The notes under the pieces: generated by a model
The model's input: only the letters and a program-made list of their open reading frames with translations
Databases searched by the model: none
What the model was told of the DNA's origin: nothing
Position numbers and translations under genes: made by a program
DNA from: Betaproteobacteria bacterium UBA2293
GTDB lineage: Bacteria; Pseudomonadota; Gammaproteobacteria; Burkholderiales; Rhodocyclaceae
DNA: 9,688 nt
Direction: 5' to 3'
NCBI GenBank assembly: GCA_002345845.1
Contig: DDWF01000085.1
Span: 1-9,688, forward strand
Part shown: positions 1-6,887 of the stretch, piece by piece
Position numbering within the stretch: the stretch's first letter is position 1
Layout of the letters: each line of letters begins with the position of its first letter

Positions 1-2759
1 CCGACGGCCTCAACATCCGCTGGCCCGATCCGCCGCTGCAACAAGAAGTACGGCTGCTCAACCACAAGCTCTACGCGGCGCTCGCCTATTGCCGCGCCAA
101 CCGCCTGGACCGCGTGGTCATTGACTCGCCGACGCCGCGCCTGGGCATCCTCACCGCCGGCAAGAGCTATCTCGACGTCCGCCAGGCGCTCGACGAGCTT
201 GGTATCGACGATGCGCTGGCTGCCGAGATCGGCATCCGGCTGTACAAAGTCGGCATGGTCTGGCCGTTGGAACCGGAGGGCGTTCGCCATTTCGCCGAAG
301 GCCTGGAAGAGATTCTCGTCGTCGAGGAGAAACGCCAGCTGCTTGAGTACCAGCTGAAGGAAGAACTGTACAACTGGCGCGAGGATGTCCGCCCGCGCAT
401 CATCGGCAAGTTCGACGAGAAGGGCGAATGGACGGTCGAAGGCGAAGGTGGCTATCTGGCGCATAGCGACTGGCTGCTGCCGGCGGCCGGCGAACTGGCG
501 GTGGCCAGCATCGCCAGCGTCATCGCCGGCCGTATTGGCCGCTTCTTCACCTCGCCGGCCATCGAGGCCCGTCTGCAACTGATTGCTGCCAAGCAGCAGA
601 GCGGCCGGGCGCCGATCATGCTGGCCGAGCGCAAGCCGCATTTCTGTTCCGGCTGCCCGCACAACACGTCGACCCGGGTACCGGAAGGCTCGCGCGCCGT
701 CGCCGGCATCGGCTGCCATTACATGGTCACCTGGATGGACCGGCAGACCGCGACCTTCACCCACATGGGCGGCGAAGGCGTGCCCTGGGTCGGCCAGGCC
801 CCGTTTACCGAAGAGAAGCACATCTTCGCCAATCTCGGTGACGGCACCTATTTCCACTCCGGCTTGCTGGCCATCCGCCAGGCCATTGCCGCCAAGGTGC
901 CGATCACCTACAAGATCCTCTACAACGATGCCGTGGCGATGACCGGCGGCCAGCCGGTGGACGGCATCCTCAGCGTGGCCCGCATCACCCGCCAACTGGA
1001 GGCCGAGGGCGTCGACAAGATGGTCATCGTCACCAACGACCCCGACAAATACGCCGAGATCACCGATCTCGCTCCCAAGGTGCCGGTGCGCCATCGCGAC
1101 GAACTCGACCGGACCCAGCGCGAGCTGCGCGAATATCCCGGCGTCTCGGTACTGATCTACGACCAGATGTGCGCCACCGAAGGGCGGCGCCGACGCAAGC
1201 GCGGCAAGCTGCCGGCGGTCAACCGCCGGGTATTCATCAACGAGGCCGTCTGCGAAGGCTGCGGCGACTGTTCGGTGCAGTCCAACTGCCTGTCGGTGGT
1301 GCCGGTCGACACACCCTTCGGCGCCAAGCGGCAGATCGACCAGTCGGCCTGCAACCAGGACTTTTCCTGCGCCAAGGGCTTCTGCCCGAGCTTCGTCAGC
1401 ATCGAGGGCGGCAGCCTGAAGAAGGGCGTCGCCGCCGCCGACCAGGAGGACTGGCCGTTGCTGCCGTCACCGACCCTGCCGAGCACCGGCGAACCCTACA
1501 ACCTGCTGCTGACCGGCGTCGGCGGCATGGGCGTGATCACCCTCGGGGCGCTGGTCGGCATGGCCGCGCACCTCGACGGCAAGGGCGTCTCGGCGCTCGA
1601 CATGACCGGCCTGGCGCAGAAGTACGGCGCCGTGTTCACCCATTTGCGCATCGCCAACCGGCCGCAGGACATTCACGCCGCCCGCATCGCCACCGGTGAA
1701 GCCCATGCCGTGCTCGGTGGCGACCTGGTAGTCAGTGCCGGCAGCGAAGCGCAGTCGAAGATGCAGGCCGGACGGACGCGGGCAGTGGTCAGTTGTACCG
1801 AGACACCGACCGCCGAATTCACCCGCAACCGCGACTGGCACTTTCCCCAGGCTGGCCTGCGCCGGCAACTGGCCGAGGCGCTGGGCGACGCTGCCGTCGA
1901 ATTCCTCGACAGCAGCCACCTGGCCCGCCGGCTGATGGGCGACGCTCTGTTCGCCAACATGCTGCTCCTCGGCTACGCCTGGCAGAAAGGCCTGGTGCCG
2001 GTTTCGGCAAGCGCCCTCGACCAGGCGATCGAACTCAATGGCACTGCCGTCGAAGCCAATCGCCAAGCCTTCCTCTGGGGCCGCCGCGCCGCCGCCGAAC
2101 CACAGCGGGTCGCGCGCATCGCCGGCGCCACGAACGCCACTCCGGCTACCGCCCTTTCCCTCGACGAACTGATCGCCCAACGCAGCGAACACCTGACGGC
2201 CTACCAGGATGCCCGCCTGGCCACCCGTTACCGCCAGCGCCTGGCAACCATACGCGCCCTCGGTGATGATGAACTGACGCGCCTCGTCGCCGATCAATAC
2301 GCCCGCCTGCTCGCCCCCAAGGACGAATGGGAAGTCGCCCGCCTTTTCGTTGACGGCAACTTCCAGCGGCAACTGGCCGAGACATTCAGCGGCGACTACC
2401 GCCTCGCCTTCCATTTCGCTCCGCCGCTGCTGGCCCGTACCGGCAGCGACGGGCGACCGCGCAAAATCCGTTTCGGACCCTGGCTGCTGCCGGTGCTCAA
2501 AGGCCTGGCAGCGCTGCGCCGCTGGCGCGGCAGCTGGCTCGACCCGTTCCGCTTCGCCGCGGACAAGGCGCTCGACCGCCAGTTGCTGGCCGACTACGAG
2601 GCCGATCTCGAGTTGATCGCCGGCCGTGCCGATCCAGCGGCCAGTTGCCAACTGGCCGCCTGGCCGACCGCGGTCCGTGGCTTCGGCCCCGTCAGGGCCA
2701 AGGCTGCCGCCAGCGCGGCCGTGATCCGGCAAGAAGCGAGGGCTGCGCTAATGGCATAA
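1..2759 (+). CDS. Fused indolepyruvate (2-oxoacid):ferredoxin oxidoreductase, 5'-truncated by the window edge
   Basis: This cytoplasmic enzyme oxidatively decarboxylates arylpyruvates (indolepyruvate, phenylpyruvate) to aryl-acetyl-CoA and reduces ferredoxin, a step of aromatic amino acid breakdown. The frame is open from base 3, so the gene starts upstream. The GTG at 114 is internal and serves only as numbering origin here. From there the protein shows a family Cys motif (CSGCPHN, C178/C181, then C201), a TPP-binding region (GDGTYFHSG 242-250, then YNDAVAMTGGQ 270-280), and a cysteine-rich 4Fe-4S region (C380, C383, C386, C392, C413, C419, C424). A gamma-type catalytic domain follows, opening with GVGGMGVITLGAL near 468. 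The C-terminus (about 690-881) matches the DUF6537-type tail of fused family members, with APPLLAR and FGPW motifs. Fused enzymes are about 1,150-1,190 residues, so roughly the first 270-300 are missing. It is likely cotranscribed with the methyltransferase gene 7 bp downstream. The exact substrate cannot be read from sequence. Confidence 0.93.
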   Translation, partial: DGLNIRWPDPPLQQEVRLLNHKLYAALAYCRANRLDRVVIDSPTPRLGILTAGKSYLDVRQALDELGIDDALAAEIGIRLYKVGMVWPLEPEGVRHFAEGLEEILVVEEKRQLLEYQLKEELYNWREDVRPRIIGKFDEKGEWTVEGEGGYLAHSDWLLPAAGELAVASIASVIAGRIGRFFTSPAIEARLQLIAAKQQSGRAPIMLAERKPHFCSGCPHNTSTRVPEGSRAVAGIGCHYMVTWMDRQTATFTHMGGEGVPWVGQAPFTEEKHIFANLGDGTYFHSGLLAIRQAIAAKVPITYKILYNDAVAMTGGQPVDGILSVARITRQLEAEGVDKMVIVTNDPDKYAEITDLAPKVPVRHRDELDRTQRELREYPGVSVLIYDQMCATEGRRRRKRGKLPAVNRRVFINEAVCEGCGDCSVQSNCLSVVPVDTPFGAKRQIDQSACNQDFSCAKGFCPSFVSIEGGSLKKGVAAADQEDWPLLPSPTLPSTGEPYNLLLTGVGGMGVITLGALVGMAAHLDGKGVSALDMTGLAQKYGAVFTHLRIANRPQDIHAARIATGEAHAVLGGDLVVSAGSEAQSKMQAGRTRAVVSCTETPTAEFTRNRDWHFPQAGLRRQLAEALGDAAVEFLDSSHLARRLMGDALFANMLLLGYAWQKGLVPVSASALDQAIELNGTAVEANRQAFLWGRRAAAEPQRVARIAGATNATPATALSLDELIAQRSEHLTAYQDARLATRYRQRLATIRALGDDELTRLVADQYARLLAPKDEWEVARLFVDGNFQRQLAETFSGDYRLAFHFAPPLLARTGSDGRPRKIRFGPWLLPVLKGLAALRRWRGSWLDPFRFAADKALDRQLLADYEADLELIAGRADPAASCQLAAWPTAVRGFGPVRAKAAASAAVIRQEARAALMA

Positions 2760-2766
2760 TCGCGGC

Positions 2767-3516
2767 ATGCCCGTCACGCCGCTCCGCCAACTCGCCCTGC
2801 AAGGGGCCGCCGTCATCCTCGTCCTCTCCCTTGCCTGGCCCTACTTCGGCTGGCAGGCGGAAGCCATGCCCTGGCTGGAAACCAGCGTCGCCATTGGCGG
2901 CGTCGCCTTCTTCTTTGCCACGCTGTCCCGCCAGCCCTGGTGGTGGCGCCTGATCCATGCCGGCTTCATGCCGCTGGTCTGGGCCACCCACCGGCTGGCC
3001 ATCGATCCCGGCTGGTTCCTGCTCGCCTTCCTGCTGCTGATGCTCGTCTATCGCGGCGCCCTCTCCGGGCAGATTCCGCTCTATCTATCGAACCGGCAGA
3101 CGGTCGCTGCCCTTGACCGCCTGCTCGAACGGGAAAATGCCGAGCGTTTCCTCGATCTTGGCGCCGGCCTCGGCAGCACCCTGATCCCACTCGCCGACGC
3201 CTGGCCGGAACGCCAGTTCACCGGCGTCGAGAATGCCCCGGCGACCTGGCTGGGCAGCCGCCTGCTCGGTGTCGGCCGACCCAACCTGGCGCTGCGCTGG
3301 GGCGACTTGTGGAGCGCACCGCTGGCCGGCCAGGATGTCGTTTATGCCTTCCTCTCACCAGCGCCGATGAGCCAACTGTGGGTCAAGGCGCAAGCCGAGA
3401 TGACGCCGGGCAGCCTGTTCGTCAGCAACAGCTTCCCGGTGCCCGGGGTGCCGCCGGCTGAGGTCATCGAGGTCGAGTGCACACCGCCGCGACCACTGTA
3501 CTGTTACCGGATGTAG
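2767..3516 (+). CDS. Membrane-anchored class I SAM-dependent methyltransferase, FAM173/ATPSCKMT-like
   Basis: A 249-residue protein with two halves. Residues 8-97 hold about four hydrophobic segments (near 10-26, 40-55, 62-76 and 82-97). Residues 105-249 form a compact Rossmann methyltransferase: motif I FLDLGAGLGS (128-137), the ribose-binding acid E155 in FTGVEN, GDLW (179-182), and a late FPVPG segment (223-227). The order DLGxG, GxExN, DLW, then an FP motif after a beta strand recalls the FAM173 family, whose eukaryotic members trimethylate lysines in the mitochondrial ATP synthase c subunit and ADP/ATP carrier. The substrate here is unknown; an integral membrane protein lysine is my inference. 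The ATG lies 7 bp after the preceding stop and has no clear Shine-Dalgarno sequence, so translational coupling is likely. The kinase gene begins 5 bp downstream. A small-molecule methyltransferase remains possible. Confidence 0.8.
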   Translation: MPVTPLRQLALQGAAVILVLSLAWPYFGWQAEAMPWLETSVAIGGVAFFFATLSRQPWWWRLIHAGFMPLVWATHRLAIDPGWFLLAFLLLMLVYRGALSGQIPLYLSNRQTVAALDRLLERENAERFLDLGAGLGSTLIPLADAWPERQFTGVENAPATWLGSRLLGVGRPNLALRWGDLWSAPLAGQDVVYAFLSPAPMSQLWVKAQAEMTPGSLFVSNSFPVPGVPPAEVIEVECTPPRPLYCYRM

Positions 3517-3521
3517 GCCGC

Positions 3522-5600
3522 ATGCTGCGCCGCAAACCCGAGGCCCTCGCCCTGCTGGTTGCGCTGATCAGCACGCTGACCGTGCTCGCGGTCTTCCTTA
3601 CCGACCTGGTGCTTTCCCGGCAGCGTGACATCGAAGCCGGCGAACGCCGCCTGCACCATTTCGGCATCATGATGGCCGAGCACACGGCGCGCTCCTTCGA
3701 GGCCATCGACATGCTGTTGCGCGAAATGGCCTCCGATCTTTCGCTCAGCCGCCGCGACTGGCCCTCCTGGGAAGCCGGCAAGGGCTGGGAGTATGTCGCC
3801 CAGCGCCACTCGCGGGCGATGCCGCAATTGCGCGACCTGGCCGTCTTCGACCAGCAGGGCAATCAGCGCTTCATCTCCACCTATTTTCCGCCGCTGCCGA
3901 TCAATGTCCGCGACCGCCCCTATTTTGCCGCCCTCGAGAATGGCAGTGAGAGCGCCTCCTACGGCCCCTATATCGGTCGCAACTCGGGCCGCTACACCTA
4001 CGCCATTGCCCGCCGTGTCACCAATGCCGACGGTGGTTTTGCCGGCGCCGCCTTCGCCTCCGTCGAGCCAGCCTACCTGCAGGATTTCTGCTGGTCCAAC
4101 CGCTTGTCGGACGATTTCGAGGCCGTACTGATCAACGCCCGCGGCCAGGTGGTCGGCTCCTGCCGTCCGGTCGACCTCAGCCGGCAGTCACCCCTGCTCG
4201 GCGCCATGGCGGCCGAAGTCCTGTTCGGCGGTCGCCTGCGCGACCAGGTACCGCAAACCGGACTCAGTCGCGGCAATGGGCTGCTGGTATCAGTCTCGCC
4301 GGTCCCCGGTTTCAACGACCTGCGCATTCTCACGGCAATTCCGGAAAACACCCTGCTCGCCAGCTGGAGCACCCGCCTGCTCGAACTGGGTACGCTCGGC
4401 GCTCTGGTCACCATCGTTCTGCTCGTCGGCGCCCTGATGGTCCGCCGCCAGGTACGCGACATGGCGGCAATGACCGACCAATTGGCTGCCAGCCACGACA
4501 ATCTGGAAGAACGCGTCCGCTCGGCGACCGAGGAACTGGCCGGACAGAAGGATGCCGCCGAACGGGCCAACCGGGCGAAAAGCCGCTTTCTGGCTGCCGC
4601 CAGCCATGACTTACGGCAACCGCTACATGCCTTGTCGCTCTTTGCCGCCGACCTGCAACGCCAGGTGCGCGGCGGCTCGCAGCACGATCTGCCAAGACTG
4701 GCGGAACAGATTTCAACATCGACAACAGTGCTCGGTGAACTGCTCGACTCCCTGCTCGACATCTCCCGTCTCGACGTTGCCGGCATCCGCCCGGACATCC
4801 GCCCGTTCGCCCTCGCCCCCATGTTCGAACGCCTGAACAGTTCGTTCAAACGCGCTGCCGTCGACCGTAACCTGAGCTTGCGCTTCCGCCCCACCACCCT
4901 ATGGCTGTCGTCGGATCCGGTCATGGTCGAACGGATGATCGGCAATCTGGTATCCAACTCGCTGCGTTACACCCCAACCGGTGGCCGCATCCTGGTCGCT
5001 GCCCGCCTGCGCGGCGAGGAAGTCCGCATCGAAGTGCGCGACAGCGGCGTCGGCATTGCCCCGGAACATCAGGCAGCGATCTTCGCCGAGTTCTATCAGG
5101 TCGGCAATCCGGCGCGCGAACCGAACAAGGGGCTCGGCCTCGGCCTTTCCATCATCGACCGACTGGCACGCGTACTCGACGTCAAGGTGATTCTCCTGTC
5201 ACGCCCTGGGGCCGGCACGACCTTCGCGCTGCACATTCCTCTGCACCGCCCGGCACCGCGAGAACTACCTGAACTCACCAGCAAGTCGGCCGGCTGCGTG
5301 CATTTGGTCGGCCAGTCAGCCGAACTGGACAACTGCCGCGACCTGCTCGCCGGCTGGGGCTACACCATCACCCGCGGCAACCCCGGCGAGTTGCCATCGG
5401 CCGCCGCGGTCATCATCAGCGATGGCGAGGATGCTGAACAGATCAGCCAGCTCGCCCCGCAGGCGCCGCTGATCGTCGTCAATGCCAGCCGCCAACCGCC
5501 ACCCAAGGGTGCGCACGCGCTACCGCCACCGATCCGCCCAGCCAAGCTACGGGCGCTGATCGGGCAGCTTCAGAAGACGTTGGAGAAATCAACTCCGTAA
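3522..5600 (+). CDS. Cache-domain hybrid sensor histidine kinase with degenerate C-terminal receiver
   Basis: An inner-membrane sensor kinase of 692 residues. It has a short positive N-terminus, TM1 (about 8-31), an extracytoplasmic double-Cache-like region (33-277, with VRDRPYF and GRYTYAIARRV motifs), TM2 (287-307) and a coiled-coil linker (315-350). The HisKA H-box is SHDLRQPLHAL with H362. The HATPase domain has the N box IGNLVSNSLRYTP (N475, N479), DSGVG (507-511) and GLGLGLS (537-543). Residues 592-690 look like a receiver fold, but the acidic pair is replaced by VGQS and the usual Lys-Pro by PPI. I chose ATG 3522 because it gives a compact positively charged start and leaves a 5-bp gap. 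A GTG at 3477 with a GAGG upstream would add 15 residues and overlap the methyltransferase by 40 bp. The likely partner is the convergent NarL-type regulator. The ligand is unknown. Confidence 0.92.
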   Translation: MLRRKPEALALLVALISTLTVLAVFLTDLVLSRQRDIEAGERRLHHFGIMMAEHTARSFEAIDMLLREMASDLSLSRRDWPSWEAGKGWEYVAQRHSRAMPQLRDLAVFDQQGNQRFISTYFPPLPINVRDRPYFAALENGSESASYGPYIGRNSGRYTYAIARRVTNADGGFAGAAFASVEPAYLQDFCWSNRLSDDFEAVLINARGQVVGSCRPVDLSRQSPLLGAMAAEVLFGGRLRDQVPQTGLSRGNGLLVSVSPVPGFNDLRILTAIPENTLLASWSTRLLELGTLGALVTIVLLVGALMVRRQVRDMAAMTDQLAASHDNLEERVRSATEELAGQKDAAERANRAKSRFLAAASHDLRQPLHALSLFAADLQRQVRGGSQHDLPRLAEQISTSTTVLGELLDSLLDISRLDVAGIRPDIRPFALAPMFERLNSSFKRAAVDRNLSLRFRPTTLWLSSDPVMVERMIGNLVSNSLRYTPTGGRILVAARLRGEEVRIEVRDSGVGIAPEHQAAIFAEFYQVGNPAREPNKGLGLGLSIIDRLARVLDVKVILLSRPGAGTTFALHIPLHRPAPRELPELTSKSAGCVHLVGQSAELDNCRDLLAGWGYTITRGNPGELPSAAAVIISDGEDAEQISQLAPQAPLIVVNASRQPPPKGAHALPPPIRPAKLRALIGQLQKTLEKSTP

Positions 5601-6232
5601 CGGGCAACGGCCACCAGAGCCTGCGTCCGGCTGCTGACACCGAGCGCCTTGAATACCGCCGTCGCATGGATCTTGACGGTGCCCTCGGAGAGATCGAGCT
5701 GATCGGCGATATCGCGATTCGACAAACCACGGACCATCAACGCCAGCACCTGCGCCTGCCGCTCGGTCAGGCCAACTTCGTCCGGGCGAACGCTGATGCG
5801 CGACGGCGGCACCGGCGTCGCATCGTCGAGGCGCGCCCCCTGCTGCCCCGTCGGCCGGAAGATGTTGCCCGCCAGCACCTCGCGGATGGCGGACAGCAGG
5901 GCCTCGCCGGAAAAAGCTTTGGGAATGAAGCCGGAAGCCCCCAGATTGAGCACCCGGGTGATCGTCGGCGTATCGTCGAAAGCCGAAACCACGGCCACCG
6001 GCATCGCCGGATAACGCCGGCGCAGAATGTCGAGTCCGGCGAATCCGTCGATCCCCGGCAACGCGAGATCAAGCAGGATCAGATCGAACTCGCCATCGTT
6101 ATCGAGCAAATTGAGCGCCGATTCGAAATCCGCCGTTTCCAGCACCGTGACGCGCTCTTCCAGTTGTCCGAGCAAACGCACCAGACCTTCACGAACCAGC
6201 GCATGATCCTCAACCACAAGCAGCTTGAGCAT
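5570..6232 (-). CDS. NarL/FixJ-type response regulator, DNA-binding
   Basis: A 220-residue two-component regulator. The receiver (1-120) has every active-site residue: acidic pair E8/D9, phospho-acceptor D55 in LILLDLALPG, S83 at the switch position and K105 in IPKAF. A linker follows, then a LuxR-type helix-turn-helix (about 153-212: LTERQAQVLALMVRGLSNRDIA, with recognition helix around SEGTVKIHATAVFKAL). Phosphorylation should promote dimerisation and promoter binding. The start is supported by an AAGGGGG stretch 5 nt upstream. The gene converges on the hybrid kinase and its last 31 bp overlap the kinase 3' end on the other strand. Adjacency and the kinase's H-box type make the two a likely cognate pair. 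Targets cannot be read from the sequence; plausible ones are the divergent phaM promoter region or the ferredoxin oxidoreductase operon, by proximity only. Confidence 0.95.
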   Translation of the reverse strand: MLKLLVVEDHALVREGLVRLLGQLEERVTVLETADFESALNLLDNDGEFDLILLDLALPGIDGFAGLDILRRRYPAMPVAVVSAFDDTPTITRVLNLGASGFIPKAFSGEALLSAIREVLAGNIFRPTGQQGARLDDATPVPPSRISVRPDEVGLTERQAQVLALMVRGLSNRDIADQLDLSEGTVKIHATAVFKALGVSSRTQALVAVARYGVDFSNVF

Positions 6233-6293
6233 TGCGACCCCCTTTATGACCGGGCGCTAATTTATCACCTTGTCACATTTCATGCCTGCATCA

Positions 6294-6323
6294 CTGACGG
6301 ACGGCCCAAAATCCGCCCATAAT
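6294..6323 (+). promoter_or_regulatory. Candidate sigma70 promoter for phaM
   Basis: CTGACG (6294-6299, four of six matches to TTGACA) and CATAAT (6318-6323, five of six to TATAAT) are separated by 18 bp. They lie about 50 bp before the phaM start. This is a pattern match by eye. The region also carries the promoter of the divergent response regulator, for which I found no convincing boxes. Confidence 0.35.
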
Positions 6324-6358
6324 CGGTAGGGAAAGTGGTTAAGATGATGTTACCCAAC

Positions 6359-6367
6359 AAGGAGGAG
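6359..6367 (+). promoter_or_regulatory. Strong Shine-Dalgarno sequence of phaM
   Basis: AAGGAGGAG followed by an A-rich GAAAAA run ends 7 nt before the ATG at 6375. It is the closest match to the anti-Shine-Dalgarno sequence among the genes in this window and suggests high expression, as expected for a granule-associated protein. It fixes the start codon. Confidence 0.7.
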
Positions 6368-6374
6368 AGAAAAA

Positions 6375-6833
6375 ATGGCTGACGAACAGATCCACGACCC
6401 ACTGAACTTCATGCGCAACCTCTGGGGCAACATGGGCTTCACCCTACCGGGCATGGTCGCACCGACTTTCGACGTCGACGAACTCGACAAGCGCATCAAG
6501 GACATGAAAGCCGTCGAAGGCTGGCTGCGCATGAACCTGTCCATGCTGCAGATGACCATCCAGGGCCTGGAAATGCAGCGCACCACAGTATCCACGGTGC
6601 AAGCGATGGGCCAGATGGCCACCAATGCCGCCAAGTCGATGACCCCGGACGCCGCCGAAGCCGCGCCCTCCGCCGCTGATACGTCGGCCTTCTCCGAAGC
6701 CGCCATGTGGCCTTGGCAGATGATGCAGCAGATGCGCGAGCAGATGCAGCAAACCGCCGAAGCCGCCGTCCAGGCAGCCAGCGAGGAACAACCGGCAAGC
6801 AAGCCGTCACGCAAGGCAAAGAGCAGTCGCTAG
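6375..6833 (+). CDS. phaM: PhaM-like polyhydroxyalkanoate granule regulatory protein
   Basis: A 152-residue protein that resembles betaproteobacterial PhaM. PhaM binds and activates PHB synthase PhaC, localises to polyhydroxybutyrate granules and attaches them to the nucleoid through a basic Lys/Ala-rich tail (known from Ralstonia/Cupriavidus). The N-terminal part carries the family pattern: a hydrophobic segment with LPGMVAPTFDVDELDKRI (about 24-41), then KAVEGWLRMNLSMLQMTIQGLEMQR (45-69), predicted helical. An Ala/Pro-rich linker (90-110) and a Met/Gln-rich amphipathic stretch (111-128) follow. The C-terminus is basic (KPSRKAKSSR) but short. Cupriavidus PhaM is much longer (about 260 residues, from memory) with repeated PAKKA-type motifs, so DNA binding may be weaker here. 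The gene is monocistronic, divergent from the regulator and convergent with the permease. A general phasin is the alternative reading. Confidence 0.8.
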   Translation: MADEQIHDPLNFMRNLWGNMGFTLPGMVAPTFDVDELDKRIKDMKAVEGWLRMNLSMLQMTIQGLEMQRTTVSTVQAMGQMATNAAKSMTPDAAEAAPSAADTSAFSEAAMWPWQMMQQMREQMQQTAEAAVQAASEEQPASKPSRKAKSSR

Positions 6834-6887
6834 TTGCGAGTCGTTAGTTGCCAGCTAGCAATTCAAGCCACTAATAACTCACAACTA
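6831..6887. repeat. Imperfect palindrome between convergent genes, containing both stop codons; possible bidirectional terminator
   Basis: Left arm TAGTTGCGAGTCGTTAGT (6831-6848) pairs with right arm ACTAATAACTCACAACTA (6870-6887). Of 18 positions, 15 are Watson-Crick pairs, one is G-U and two are C-A mismatches in the plus-strand RNA. In the minus-strand RNA those two mismatches become G-U wobbles. The loop is 21 nt. The outermost TAG of the left arm is the phaM stop and the outermost CTA of the right arm is the permease stop on the minus strand. The left part also has heptamer periodicity: TAGTTGC at 6831 and again at 6845. There is no U tract, so a classical intrinsic terminator is not certain. 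The palindrome is more AT-rich than its surroundings. Confidence 0.6.

Noticed and set aside
114..116. GTG 114 as the true start of the oxidoreductase
   Set aside because: The same frame is open back to base 3 and encodes family-like sequence, and the protein would lack about 300 residues of its normal N-terminal domain. The gene is simply cut by the window edge.
1467..2732. A 421-codon minus-strand open frame inside the oxidoreductase gene
   Set aside because: The plus-strand frame is continuous and carries clear family motifs throughout. The antisense product has a low-complexity composition and no recognisable motif.
3477..3521. Upstream GTG start for the hybrid kinase, with a GAGG 4 nt before it
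   Set aside because: The added 15 residues are encoded with codons uncommon for this window (TTA, GTA) and overlap the methyltransferase gene. ATG 3522 gives a normal positively charged N-terminus before the first membrane helix. The alternative cannot be excluded.
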